NCBI GenBank assembly: GCA_033782935.1 | Contig: JAWQEG010000475.1 | Coordinates: 388,501 to 452,500 of the forward strand | Direction of reading: 5' to 3' | DNA: 64,000 nt | DNA from: Petrolisthes cinctipes | Lineage: Eukaryota; Arthropoda; Malacostraca; Decapoda; Porcellanidae | In this document: positions 10,857 to 21,123 of the stretch, one piece after another | How the letters are laid out: each line of letters starts with the position of its first letter | How positions within the stretch are numbered: position 1 is the stretch's first letter | Program-made: the position numbers and the translations under genes | Notes under the pieces: generated by a model | The model's database searches: none | Seen by the model: the letters and a program-made list of their open reading frames with translations, nothing else | Told to the model about the DNA's origin: nothing

Positions 10857-11471
10857 CCTCTATATCCCTCTACAATAAGGATTAATATTGTCCATACATT
10901 GACCTCTATATCCCTCTACAATAAGGATTAATATTGTCCATACATTGACCTCTATATCCCTCTACAATAAGGATTAATATTGTCCATACATTGACCTCTA
11001 TATCCCTCTACAATAAGGATTAATATTGTCCATACATTGACCTCTATATCCCTCTACAATAAGGATTAATATTGTCCATACATTGACCTCTATATCCCTC
11101 TACAATAAGGATTAATATTGTCCATACATTGACCTCTATATCCCTCTACAATAAGGATTAATATTGTCCATACATTGACCTCTATATCCCTCTACAATAA
11201 GGATTAATATTGTCCATACATTGACCTCTATATCCCTCTACAATAAGGATTAATATTGTCCATACATTGACCTCTATATCCCTCTACAATAAGGATTAAT
11301 ATTGTCCATACATTGACCTCTATATCCCTCTACAATAAAGATTAATATTGTCCATACATTGACCTCTATATCCCTCTACAATAAGGATTAATATTGTCCA
11401 TACATTCACCTCTATATCCCTCTACAATAAGGATTAATATTGTCCATACATTGACCTCTATATCCCTCTAC
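10857..11471 (+). repeat. 46-bp minisatellite, ~13 copies (left, forward)
   Basis: Units CCTCTATATCCCTCTACAAT + AAGGATTAATATTGTCCATA + CATTGA, 46 bp and nearly identical. The same unit runs in reverse orientation at about 11985-12270 (3-4 good copies plus degenerate ones). No unique spacers, so not CRISPR. Confidence 0.95.
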
Positions 11472-11473
11472 AT

Positions 11474-11870
11474 TTAGACTACAGAGAAGAGTCTTAGAGG
11501 GTGTACTGTACACATCATGCTGTTTGTTGATTGGTTATGAATATAACACATCATTATGATATTTAATACACTATTGGTTGGAAGAGAGATACAGGGAGGA
11601 GCCACAAAGGATGTAAACACCTTACTGTTTGTTGATTGGTTATGTATATACCGGTAACACATCATTATAATACTTTAATACACTATTGGTTGGAAGAGAG
11701 ATACAGGGAGGAGCCATAAAGGATGTAAACACCTTACTGTTTGTTGATTGGTTATGAATATAACACATCATTATATTATTTAATATACTATTGGTTGGAA
11801 GAGAGATACAGGGAGAAGCCACAAAGGATGTAAACACCTTACTGTTTGTTGATTGGTTATGAATATAATC
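11474..11870 (-). repeat. ~108-bp tandem array, ~3.5 copies
   Basis: Units contain GTTTGTTGATTGGTTATGAA, CACTATTGGTTGGAAGAGAG and ATACAGGGAGGAGCCACAAA, with starts near 11522, 11629, 11739 and 11843. Reverse-complement units flank the C-rich minisatellite at 3.0-4.0 kb. The minus-strand ORFs through the array simply repeat with the unit and look noncoding. Confidence 0.85.
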
Positions 11871-11929
11871 ACACAAACACTTCTCAACTTTCAAGGTCAG
11901 GGTTATAAAAGAAGGGATGGTCAACTACA

Positions 11930-12270
11930 ACCCTTATTGTAGACGGACATAGAGGTGAATGTATGACTAGAGTGTTACGACAATATTAATCCTTATTGTA
12001 GAGGAACATAGCGGTGATTGTATGACTAGAAAGTTTGGACAATATTAATCCTTATTGTAGAGGAACATAGAGGTGAATATATGGCTATATAAACTGGACA
12101 ATATTAATCCTTATTGTAGAGGGATATAGAGGTCAATGTATGGACAATATTAATCCTTATTGTAGAGGGATATAGAGGTCAATGTATGGACAATATTAAT
12201 CCTTATTGTAGAGGGATATAGAGGTCAATGTATGGACAATATTAATCCTTATTGTAGAGGGATATAGAGG
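11930..12270 (-). repeat. 46-bp minisatellite, inverted array
   Basis: Reverse complement of the 10857-11471 units: CAATATTAATCCTTATTGTA + GAGGGATATAGAGGTCAATG + TATGGA. The first units (11930-12100) are degenerate, the last three are near-consensus. The more decayed end lies toward the centre of the palindrome. Confidence 0.85.
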
Positions 12271-12669
12271 TGTGTATTGCCACAAGGACAAATGTAACTT
12301 TTCAAGGTTATGGTGAAAGACATTTTCTCATAATATATATATATAATTTGTTGGGTATAATAACACGAGGTCTGTATAACCACAATACAATAATTACTAC
12401 CATAACCAATGTAATTCAGTGGTATTGGTTAATATTGGTTTGGTAGGCATATATTAAATCACCTATACTATACATGATGTAATTTGTAACTTAGTGAGAA
12501 TAACAATAAGTAGGTTATCCTATTCTAACAAGAGTATAACATAAGTTGATATAATGGGAACATGTACTGTACTGTAGTAATAATAACAATAAGTCGGTTA
12601 TCCTATCCTAACAGAATATAACATAGGTTGATTTATATTAAGGTAACATGTACTGTACTGTAGTCATAG

Positions 12670-13540
12670 TAAAAATATATACTTGGTTCATTATTTATAA
12701 GCCACTCTAACACTGTCACACCAACTTGACTCCACTTTCTCCGTGGCCAGGGCACCGGTACAGCCACCCCTCCCCCTCCTGCCCCAACCCCCTTATTTAA
12801 TTTTTTCTTTGTTTATTGTTGAAATTAATAACAATACCGTGTCATACTACGCAATAATGCAATAAACATGTAAACAACAATATTATAATGCTTTTTGGCA
12901 CAAGTACAGAGCCGTTTCAATAACCATTAATTAAAGTGAGCTGGCTAGTAACGTAGGAAAGGAGGGAGAGAAGGTGAAGGAAGAAGTGGTTACTCCTTTG
13001 TGTATATCTTATTAGTACTTCAGTTATCACTGTAGGTCCATTTAGCCGTTATTATTATTGAAATGTTGGTATACATTCACTATTAGGTTTCTCTCGTGGC
13101 TATGAAGCATGTGTGGTCCGCCTAATGTACTGCTTTATAGCCGAGAGTGTGTGATCCATCTCTCAAGACTGGCAGACGACTCAAGTGACAAGTGACAGAC
13201 TAAGATTAAAATTGCCGGTGTCTTCAAACCTTGGCTATATTCCTTCATAAAACCAGCCCAATATCCAGCCCAAACTAGCCCAAACATTCAACCATATAAC
13301 CAATTTAGTGCTTAGTACTGCATTCATTATATTGACATTTAATCCAATTAATATAAATAATATTTTATAATACCTGTCAAGTACTGTAATATCATATAAG
13401 TAACCCTACAACATCACATACATATCCCAGTTTGTATAAGTAACTAGCCATATTGGGCGTGAAAATATCTTTATAAAGCAACACTGCTCAATGGAGAGAA
13501 AAACGGTTTAAAATTCAAATTACTATACATTGTAGAGTAG
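12670..13540. other. Intergenic, no gene seen
   Basis: AT-rich unique-looking sequence with a short C-rich patch (12760-12790). I see no long ORF, tandem array, transposon terminus or RNA gene. Confidence 0.5.
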
Positions 13541-13654
13541 AATTGTTTTGTGTGTATGTGTGTGTGAGTGTGTTGTTTGGGGTTAACATCTATCGACTAC
13601 ATAATGGTTATTAATTAATTAAGGTGATATATTTATACTGTAGAGTGATGGAGT

Positions 13655-13699
<45 letters not shown>

Positions 13700-13850
13700 G
13701 GGGTTAACATCTATCGACTACATAATGGTTATTAAGGTGATATATTTATAGAGTGATAGAGTGTGTATCCTATATGTGGTTAAGGCGATATATTTATAGT
13801 GATAGAATGTGTATATGTGAAGTGTTGGTGTGTGTATGTTAGGTGTTCTT
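13540..13850. repeat. (TG)n microsatellite with ~120-bp direct repeats
   Basis: TG tracts near 13548-13570 and 13654-13695 are each followed by GGGGTTAACATCTATCGACT and ACATAATGGTTATTAA blocks. A third, shorter copy of the GTGATATATTTATAGAGTGA part follows. Local tandem duplication; no coding signal. Confidence 0.8.
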
Positions 13851-13904
13851 CTCGTGTGTGATGTGGTTGGTAGGCAAGGCAGGACTCAGGAGGTCTGTGT
13901 TGTG

Positions 13905-14350
13905 ATGACCATTTATAATAATATTAAATAATATTAGACGAAATATGATTAATATCTTTTGGAGGTTAGGTAAACTCTACCTGCAACTTATGCAAGCCTC
14001 AACATTTCCCTACATTTCACTGATTTTCTTCTTATACAGGCCTGGTATTATCCCTCTGCATTGAAAATATGATTCCATGTACGTTATAGAACATCACATA
14101 AATATTGCAATCATAATAAAACTTATTAAGATGAAATAAATAAGGCCTCTTTGGTCCGAAAACATATTAGGCTACCACTCCCTCCGATGCTCACCGCCAA
14201 TTGACAAAACAAGTTAAATTAGTTTTTTTTCAGTATTCATTGTACTTTACTGAGATCACATACAGCATACTTTATACAACAAAATATACTCAAAATTATA
14301 TTTTATACCTGGTGTAAGTTAATGCTATACGTCGTGATACACCCTGTATA
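13905..14350 (-). repeat. Inverted copy of palindrome spacer plus one arm
   Basis: 13930-14040 is the reverse complement of the palindrome spacer at about 8975-9100. 14040-14330 matches the right arm of the 671-1320 palindrome, continuing to the TATCGCGAT/GTGATACAC end that lies outside the arm at 661. So an entire half-palindrome was copied in inverted orientation. Confidence 0.8.
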
Positions 14351-15085
14351 CTGGCTCCTAAAGCGACGTGTCCAAACTTCTTATATCTCAGATATTTTGA
14401 TCTATTATACCTTAAATAAAGTATCTGACACGTTATTATGTTTTTAATATAACAAATATTATTATATAATTGCCAAATGACAAGCGAAAACTGTGTAAAA
14501 TAGGGAAAATACGGCTGGTTGTTCATTAGGCTACGGAGGTGCTGTATCGTTCGAATCCATTCATTTTAGGTCAAGGTACACCGTAAATATAAATTAAGCA
14601 AAGTTAAAGCATGTTATTTTTTTGTAATTTTGATTATTTTTTAACAAGATTCAATACAATTTGAAAATCTAAAGCCTGCAATAGCCTCGAGAAGTAACTA
14701 AAGAAGTTAAGGATAAGGACCAAGTCAGAGCTACGACGGAAGAACGAACACAGTGTTGGCGGGAAGACCAACACCACCTCTCTCTCCCGTCGGCTAGCTT
14801 AGTACCTTCTAACTTTTTACTTTATTTAGGTATTAGTTTCTTTGTTTGTAGGTGTGTCACCGTGTTGGAACAAAGAGGTATCAGAGGTCCGGGTTCACAG
14901 TACTTTCTTGTTATTTGTCATAACGGTAACGACGAGAACAATACAGCAGTAGGATCTTAAATAGGGTGTGTGTGTGTGAAGTGTACGTCAAGGTGTCTAC
15001 TAGCTTTATTTTCTTTTTTCTCTCTCTTTTTCCTTTCTTCCCTTCTATTGTTGGTTTTGTTGTTGGCAATAATTGAGTTGTATCG
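14350..15085. other. Intergenic, no gene seen
   Basis: No supported gene. CGTTCGAATCC at about 14549 resembles a polymerase III B box, but no cloverleaf can be drawn. 14740-14800 is moderately GC-rich and could hold a promoter or exon, but nothing decisive is visible. Confidence 0.4.
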
Positions 15086-15089
15086 GGAA

Positions 15090-15225
15090 ATGGTGTCGGT
15101 GTCTTGAGTGTCCTCCTCTGTTTCGGGGTCTTGTTAGGAAGGCTTAGGTGGTAATGATGGTGGAGCCTTCCCGCTGTTCACCATGTTGAGTGGACGAGGC
15201 AACATTAGGCTACCCGGCGACGGGT
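15090..15225 (-). pseudogene. Decayed second exon of the 15-kb paralogue
   Basis: Aligns with the acidic exon at 23099-23255. The minus strand reads NSGKAPPSLPPKPS, then an in-frame TAA, then QDPETEEDT. Relative to the 23-kb copy (KASPPPPPEPAQQHPETEED) the reading frame survives on both sides of the stop, so a point mutation pseudogenised it. The order exon-exon on the minus strand is the same as at 23 kb. Confidence 0.55.
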
Positions 15226-15381
15226 GTGGACCATGGAGCTAGGCTATATACCTATATGGCCTTGCTATATGGTGTGGACCATGGAGCTATAGGCTATACC
15301 TATATGGCTTTGCTATATACTATCTCCAGGCTCCATGGTGTGGACAGTGTGCCGGAGTCAAGGTGTGTGTAGGTCGTGGGT

Positions 15382-15732
15382 TTAGCCAGGCCTACTGCCT
15401 CGTTTCTTGGTGGTGGTGGTGGTAGTTGTGGTGGTTCGTTGTAGATCAGGAGAAATGGCTAATGGTGGTAAGCCATTTCTCCTGAAGATGTCCAGGAGGA
15501 GGTCAGAGATACGACCCATCCTTTCAGCAGCTAAGGCAACAGCAGTCTTGGTACAGACGGTGATGATGTCTGCCTGTTGCTGCTGTCCCTGCAATGGTTG
15601 AGCGTGGGTCGTCTTCCCTTCACGGGCATGGAGTGAACCGAGGACTTTACCACCATCAAGTCCGGCTACTTTGGTAACTTCCACGCCCTTCCTCCCTTCC
15701 TCCACAGTGAAGGACATCTCTCCATCCCTCAG
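15382..15732 (-). pseudogene. Unrecognised protein, paralogue 1 (probably decayed)
   Basis: The ORF reads MSFTVEEGRKG, then KVAGLDGGKVLGSLHAREGK, a Q-rich linker, and ADIITVCTKTAVALAAERMG plus RISDLLLDIFRRNGLPP. It is highly similar to 23349-23681. In the 23-kb copy the residues at the apparent ATG are EEV, so this Met arises from a one-codon deletion and may not be a true start. The (GGT)n tract at 15409-15440 is read as poly-threonine here and as poly-proline in the paralogue, so the frame differs after DLQ. Linked to a second exon with a stop at 15090-15225. A faint [16 protein letters not shown] resemblance to the FAU junction is probably chance. Family unknown. Confidence 0.5.
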
Positions 15733-15859
15733 TGATGGTGATAAGGTGGTGGCAACAGAGAGAAGGATGTCCTTCCTGTGGACTCAGTAGTCTTTGTTGT
15801 TACTCGTCACAAAGCCATAACCCTTGTAGTTTCCTGATTGGCTATGAATATGATAGGTC

Positions 15860-16330
15860 ATACTCAACACATTATAATAATATCAAATTTGTTAACTCTA
15901 CACCTACATAACCTTTCCACCCAGTGACTATACCACTCCCCTTGACAACAATATCAACACATTATAATAATATCAAATTTGTTAATTCTTCGCCTACATA
16001 ACCTTTCCACCCAGTGACGAGACCACTCCCCTTGACAACAATATCAACACATTATAATAATATCAAATTTGTTAATTCTTCGCCTACATAACCTTTCCAC
16101 CCAGTGACGAGACCACTCCCCTTGACAACAATATCAACACATTAGAGGCCTAATAATATACTGTTGGAAATTCATAACGCGAGTAACAACACCTTATTAC
16201 CTCACAATAAGTTTGGGTCCATAAAAATAATATCAAACTTGCCAACACTCTACAGTCTACCTACACCTACATAACTTTCCCACCTTGTCACCAGACCACT
16301 CCCCTTGACTCCAATATCAACACATTATAA
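15860..16330. repeat. 90-bp tandem array, ~4 copies plus a divergent one
   Basis: Units contain ATATCAACACATTATAATAA, TATCAAATTTGTTAATTCTT and CTTTCCACCCAGTGACGAGA. The anchor ATATCAACAC at 15951, 16041 and 16131 gives exactly 90 bp. A diverged unit follows at 16200-16330. No coding content. Confidence 0.92.
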
Positions 16331-16394
16331 AACTGTGTGAATATTCACTACACTCCTATCTTACTAAAGTCTAAAGGTCTGATCGATATTAGTA

Positions 16395-16541
16395 TCGTGT
16401 GTGTGTGTGTGTGTGTATTATAATAGGACCAAAACTCACTACCAGTACTGTAATTGTTATAGAACTGAAGCCGGGAAGGAGAAGGAGGACACCACGCACG
16501 GTGATCACTGCTTCTACCCACTTTCAAGGTCACACCCTTCT

Positions 16542-16576
<35 letters not shown>

Positions 16577-16600
16577 TTGCCTATGACATCTCTGAATGGT
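16395..16600. repeat. (GT)n and (GA)n microsatellites
   Basis: (GT)n near 16398-16416 and (GA)n near 16543-16575. The CVCV and ERER type ORFs across them are artefacts. No gene seen between. Confidence 0.9.
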
Positions 16601-16822
16601 CCAGCCAGTTAGCGCATCTATGATTAGTGGATACAAGTATGTATTTATTATAGATATAACGTCTACCATATTGAATGTAACTAGATAGTAGTGTACCGGT
16701 AGTGGGTTATAACGTCTGTGTGGAATACTACATATCATGAGTTCGACAATTGTGTTGCTGTAGCAGACTGTACAGTACCCTCCTGGTTCAAGGTTATGTA
16801 ATGCTATCAACACATACACGGT

Positions 16823-17110
16823 ATTGCCCGGGTGACCGAAGCCGTTCCCAGGGACTCGCGCCCCCTGGTGGGTGGCGGGGGGATGTTGTGACGGCTTGGC
16901 CCCCATAGCTTCCTTCCTCGGGAGCCTTGGGGGGTGGTCCCACGGCGTAGACGCCGCCACACATCATTGAAGACTGCAACGCACACAACCACACTCGCCA
17001 ACAACACAACATACACTCTCTGAGGGCACTGTGGGAAAGCCCGGTTCAGGCCATGACCTTCCTCAGGAGCTCGGGGCTGCTCGGCCAGACAGCTTGAGGA
17101 ACTTCAACAA
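16823..17110 (+). mobile_element. 5'-truncated L-D retrotransposon insertion with 15-bp TSD
   Basis: Flanked by perfect 15-bp repeats CAACACATACACGGT at 16808-16822 and 17111-17125. The 3' half (about 16966-17110) matches the minus strand of 33117-33280 and encodes the end of a non-LTR ORF2 (RALWESPVQAMTFLRSSGLL, GQTA, stop). It is followed by GGAACTTCAACAACAACAA, an (AAC)n tail abutting the repeat. The 5' half (16823-16965) is GC-rich and does not match the 33-kb copy. It may be an inverted (twin-primed) segment, a template switch, or upstream L-D sequence not otherwise present here. A 40-bp direct repeat (TGTGTTGCTGTAGCAGACTG...) lies on either side, at 16750 and 17150. Confidence 0.82.
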
Positions 17111-17189
17111 CAACACATACACGGTGTATGTTTGGTTTTATTTATTATTGTGTTGCTGTAGCAGACTGTACAGTAACCCTCCTGGTTGA

Positions 17190-17700
17190 TTTATATTAAG
17201 GTAACATGTACTGTACTGTAGTAATAGTAACAATAAGTAGGTTATAATATCCTAACAGAATACTGTATAACATAGGTTGATTTATATTAAGGTAACATGT
17301 ACTGTACTGTAGTACTGTAATAGTAACAATATGTACCAAATATTCTTGATATTCTCCCTCTCTATCTCACACCTCTTTATAAAACCATTTATACACTTGT
17401 CTCATTAATATTTGATAAACTCAGTTACCTAAATCAGACACAAACCGTTTTGGAGATTAATTAAGTCAAATAAACCTCCACCATTTAATCCAACCTAACC
17501 AAACCAACGAATTATAACCTAACTTTGATTATGTTTGGTAAGATTTCTATTCCCGTTGTGACCTTATTCAATTATTAAGCCTAACAAAGGAAATATATCT
17601 TATAGGCCTATCTTAGAGCAGATAATGTGAGTTACTGTACTGTGGTCTTATTTAATTATTAAACCTAACAAAGGGAATACCGTATATCTTAGAGCAGATC
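17190..17700 (-). repeat. Inverted copy of the 2620-3021 / 10140-10587 block
   Basis: Reverse complement of the duplicated segment's right end, including AACCTCCACCATTTAATCCA, AACCTAACCAAACCAACGAA and AGAGCAGATAATGTGAGTTA. The adjacent 17190-17320 has two copies of GATTTATATTAAGGTAACAT plus the ACTGTACTGTAGT block also seen at 12545-12670. Confidence 0.85.
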
Positions 17701-18425
17701 TGAAATTACAGACCCAAGGAGTACAATACATACCTCCTCAAGTTGTATAATAGAACTCAGTGGTAAATGTTTTGTGAAAATCGGTGTAAGTCAGAAGGAG
17801 GAGTATCTCTGGTTTACAACGGTGTAAATGTTTTGTGGATACCGGCCCATTACTTTATATAGTAGTATTAACAGTAGGTCAAGTTGTATAATAGAACTCG
17901 GTGGTAAATGTTTTGTGAATACCGGTGTAAGTCAGAAGGTGGAGTATCTCTGGTTTACACCAGTGTAAGTCAGAAGGAGGAGTATCTCTGGTTTACACCA
18001 GTGTAAGTCAGAATGTGGAATATCTCTGGTTTACACCAGTGTAAGTCAGAAGGTGGAATATCTCTGGTTTACACCAGTGTAAGTCAGAATGTGGAATATC
18101 TCTGGTTTACACCAGTGTAAGTCAGAAGGTGGAATATCTCTGGTTTACACCAGTGTAAGTCAGAAGGTGGAATATCTCTGGTTTACACCGGTGTAAGTCA
18201 GAAGGTGGAGTATCTCTGGTTTACACCAGTGTAAGTCAGAAGGTGGAGTATCTCTGGTTTACACCGGTGTAAGTCAGAAGGTGGAATATCTCTGGTTTAC
18301 ACCGGTGTAAGTCAGAAGGTGGAATATCTCTGGTTTACACCAGTGTAAGTCAGAAGGTGGAATATCTCTGGTTTACACCGGTGTAAGTCAGAAGGTGGAG
18401 TATCTCTGGTTTACACCAGTGTAAA
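17700..18425. repeat. 38-bp minisatellite, ~13 copies, with degenerate leader
   Basis: Units GTTTACACCAGTGTAAGTCA + GAAGGTGGAATATCTCTG, 38 bp, from about 17945. A G/A site (CCGGTG versus CCAGTG) and GGAATA/GGAGTA segregate among units. TTACACCAGTGTAA is a dyad inside each unit. 17700-17945 holds longer, diverged versions of the same sequence. Confidence 0.92.
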
Positions 18426-18574
18426 TGTTTTGTGGATACCGGCACAAAGTGTGTGCCATTACTTTATTAACAGTAGGTCAAGACACAAGCCTCCATCAGT
18501 GTCTTGGACACCTCAGGTGTACCAACCCTACAGTAATGAAATATTTAACTTCAATGGAATTTTATTTCAATATT

Positions 18575-18687
18575 GGTGGTCCCAATACTTTTTTTTGCCG
18601 ACTGTACCTTAGCAATCAACAGTCAATCCCTAGCCTACCAGAGTCGAAGCAGGTGGTTTCTGGACGACAGCCCACCCAAACCATCAT

Positions 18688-18690
<3 letters not shown>
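18575..18690 (+). mobile_element. Remnants of two Tc1/mariner-type MITEs
   Basis: 18575-18605 (CCCAATACTTTTTTTTGCCG, then ACTGTACC) resembles the right end of the short element at 46071-46157. 18628-18690 (CCTAGCCTACCAGAGTCGAA, then GGTGGTTTCTGGACGACAGC and CCACCCAAACCATCATG) matches one arm of the TA-flanked foldback at 45819-46024. The two families sit side by side at both places, so the pair was probably duplicated as a block. Confidence 0.6.

Positions 18691-18724
<34 letters not shown>
18688..18724. repeat. (AC)n microsatellite
   Basis: About 17 AC dinucleotides directly after the MITE remnant. Confidence 0.95.
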
Positions 18725-18726
<2 letters not shown>

Positions 18727-18749
18727 TGGGTGTGTATGAAGATTATGGA

Positions 18750-19660
18750 GACAGTATAGGTAAACTGGAGTGCTTCATATTCCTCCAAATGGATCAAAAA
18801 GTCCATCTCGTATTAATAACATGGAGTTGGTCTGTTGTGTTTCGTGGCATCGTTTGGAGGAATCAGTTGCCTTTCAATATACCGTCAAAAGTATTTTTCG
18901 TTATTCCCTTATTAGTAAATTAGAAGGTGTGTGATTCCTCCAAACTATACCAGGAAACAAATTACTTCAATGTTATTAATAAGAGTTGTGTTGTTTGGAG
19001 GAAGTAGTAAGTCCTTCAATATATACCAGGAAACAAATTACTTCAATGTTATTAATAAGAGTTGTGTTGTTTGGAGGAAGTAGTAAGTCCTTCAATATAT
19101 ACCAGGAAACAAATCACTTCAATGTTATTAATAAGAGTTGTGTTGTTTTATGACATAGTTTGGAGGAAGTAGTAAGTCCTTCAATATATTATACAATCAA
19201 GAGTCTTTACAGTTTTATTTAATTAATTAAGTGTTGTTTATTTATTATTATGGTATAGTTTGGAGGAAGTAGTAAGTCCTTCAATATAACTATACCATCA
19301 AGAGTCTTTACACTTTTAATTAATTAAGTGTTATTTATTTATTATTTTGACATAGTTTGGAGTAAGTAGTACCGGTAGTACTTCAATATATACCATCAAG
19401 AGTCTTTACCATTTTAATTAGCCTAAATGTTATTTATTTATTATCATGATATAGTCTGGAGGAAGCAGTAGTCTTCCGAAATAATTATACCGTCAAGAAT
19501 CTTTACCCTTTTAATTAATTAAGTGTTGTTTATTTATTTATTATTATGACATAGTTTGGAGGAAGTAGTAGTCCTTCAATATATACCATCAAAAGTCTTT
19601 ACCCTTTTAATTAAGTGTTGTTTATTTATTATTTTATCAAATTTTATTATGACATTATTA
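18750..19660. repeat. Array derived from the TTTGGAGGA foldback family
   Basis: Repeated blocks of TTTGGAGGAAGTAGTAAGTC, CTTCAATATATACCAGGAAA and TGTTATTAATAAGAGTTGTG, 60-100 bp apart. These correspond to half-units of the palindromic family at 25.7, 34.2, 35.3 and 47.7-50.0 kb (CCTCCAAACTAT...CATAGTTTGGAGGAATC). Here the half-unit was amplified in tandem with spacer variation. Confidence 0.7.
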
Positions 19661-20430
19661 TTCATTATTATTATACCGTCTACTATTATAGTCTTAGTGT
19701 TATAAAATATTCATTATTTTTGTAATAAAATTATTATCACCATTATATTATATCCATTAATCATTATTGTCCATCATTATTATCATAATGTTTATTACAA
19801 CTACTACCACTACTACAACAATAACATTAAAAACTACTACTACTACAACTACTTCATTAAAGAGAAAGAAAACAATATAAATGCTTAGCAAAATATTTAT
19901 TTATTGTAATGACAAATATTTACCTTTATACTAACAAAATAATGAGAATAATGTATACTATTCAAATAATAAAAATATATATATTTACCTTTATACAAAC
20001 CAAAGAAAAAGGTAATGTATACTTTTAAAATTATAACAATAAATATTTACCTTTATACAAACCAAAGAAAAAGGTAATGAATATTTTTAAATTTATAACA
20101 ATAAATATTTACCTTTATATAAACCAATAAGAATAATGTATATATAATATTCTGAATTAATCATAACAATAAATATTTACCTTTATATAAACAATGAGAA
20201 TAATGTATAATATTCAGAATTAATCATAACAATAAATATTTACCTTTATACAAACAATGAGAATAATGTATAATATTCTGAATTAATCATAACAATAAAT
20301 ATTTACCTTTATATAAACAAAACAATGCATACTATTCAAATCATAACAATTAATTCATTTATACAAATGAAACTTAATGATATACAAATAAAACTTAAAT
20401 ATTGCAATATATGAAATAAATTATATTCCT
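19660..20430. repeat. AT-rich region with ~63-bp tandem array
   Basis: From about 19895, units of AATAAATATTTACCTTTATA followed by AAACAATGAGAATAATGTAT and ATTCTGAATTAATCATAAC repeat 7-8 times with a 60-68 bp spacing. 19660-19890 is ATT/ACT triplet-rich and shows no gene. Confidence 0.85.
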
Positions 20431-20439
20431 TGATACAAA

Positions 20440-21010
20440 GAGGAGTATAGCGTTATTATCTGTTATAATAATATGGTGTGTGTTTCTTTGGTTAATTTGA
20501 TTGATTGATTGATATTAGGCGCCGCAACAGCGAGGTCATATAGCGCCAGGGAAAGGTGATAGATAGGTGTAACAGCAAGCAGGTTTCTTTGGTTAGTGTT
20601 TTTGGTCAAACATAGACTGTTGAATGATCTTAGTGTTGGTTAAAGATGAGTATAGTGTTATTATCTGTTATGATAATATGGTGTGTGTTGATGGTCAAAC
20701 ATAAGCTGTTGAATTATCTTAGTGTTGGTCAAGTATTGGTTATAACAACAGTCAAAGAGGAGTATAGCGTTATTATCTGTTATAATTATATGGTGTATGT
20801 TTCTTTAGTTAGTGTTGGTGGTCAAACATAGGTTGTTGTTGAATGATCTTAGTGTTGGTCAAATATATATTGGTTATAACAACAGTCAAAGAGGAATATA
20901 GCGTTATTATCTGTTATAATTATATGGTGTATGTTTCTTTAGTTAGTGTTGGTGGTCAAACATAGGCTGTTGAATGATGTTAGTGTTGGTCAAATATTGG
21001 TTATAACAAG
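20440..21010. repeat. Long-unit tandem array (~115-200 bp) with embedded hairpin
   Basis: AGAGGAGTATAGCGTTATTA, GTGTGTTTCTTTGGTTAGTG and GGTCAAACATAGGCTGTTGA blocks recur near 20440, 20646, 20759 and 20890. The first unit contains an insert (about 20503-20580) with (TTGA)n followed by GGCGCCGCAACAGCGAGGTC and ATATAGCGCC, whose ends can pair. It looks like a short retroposon tail, but that is not proven. Confidence 0.75.
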
Positions 21011-21123
21011 TAAGTCATCCTTTACTTGTTGCTGAATTATTACAACTCATTCTCCTCTCTATGGCCATGGTAGGATTACTAAAACCATCCTATGTTGATA
21101 GGATAGAATAGTGAGTATATCCT

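Larger units (their letters stand above)
10567..12575. repeat. 2-kb inverted repeat (large palindrome)
   Basis: The left arm 10567-10858 and right arm 12268-12575 are reverse complements (for example ACCTCGTGTTATTATACCCA on the left and its complement near 12350). Immediately inside each arm lies the same 46-bp minisatellite, in opposite orientations. The centre holds a ~108-bp repeat array. 12561-12670 repeats part of the right arm's outer end. No terminal target duplication or ORF is visible. Confidence 0.9.

Noticed and set aside
14549..14560. B-box-like CGTTCGAATCC suggesting a tRNA or tRNA-derived SINE
   Set aside because: No A box at the right distance and no acceptor or anticodon stems can be drawn. 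Single motif only.
15382..15717. S30/FAU homology of GGKVLGSLHAREGK
   Set aside because: Only about eight residues resemble the FAU junction, the paralogue reads SGQVLGSL, and no S30 core follows. Probably coincidence.
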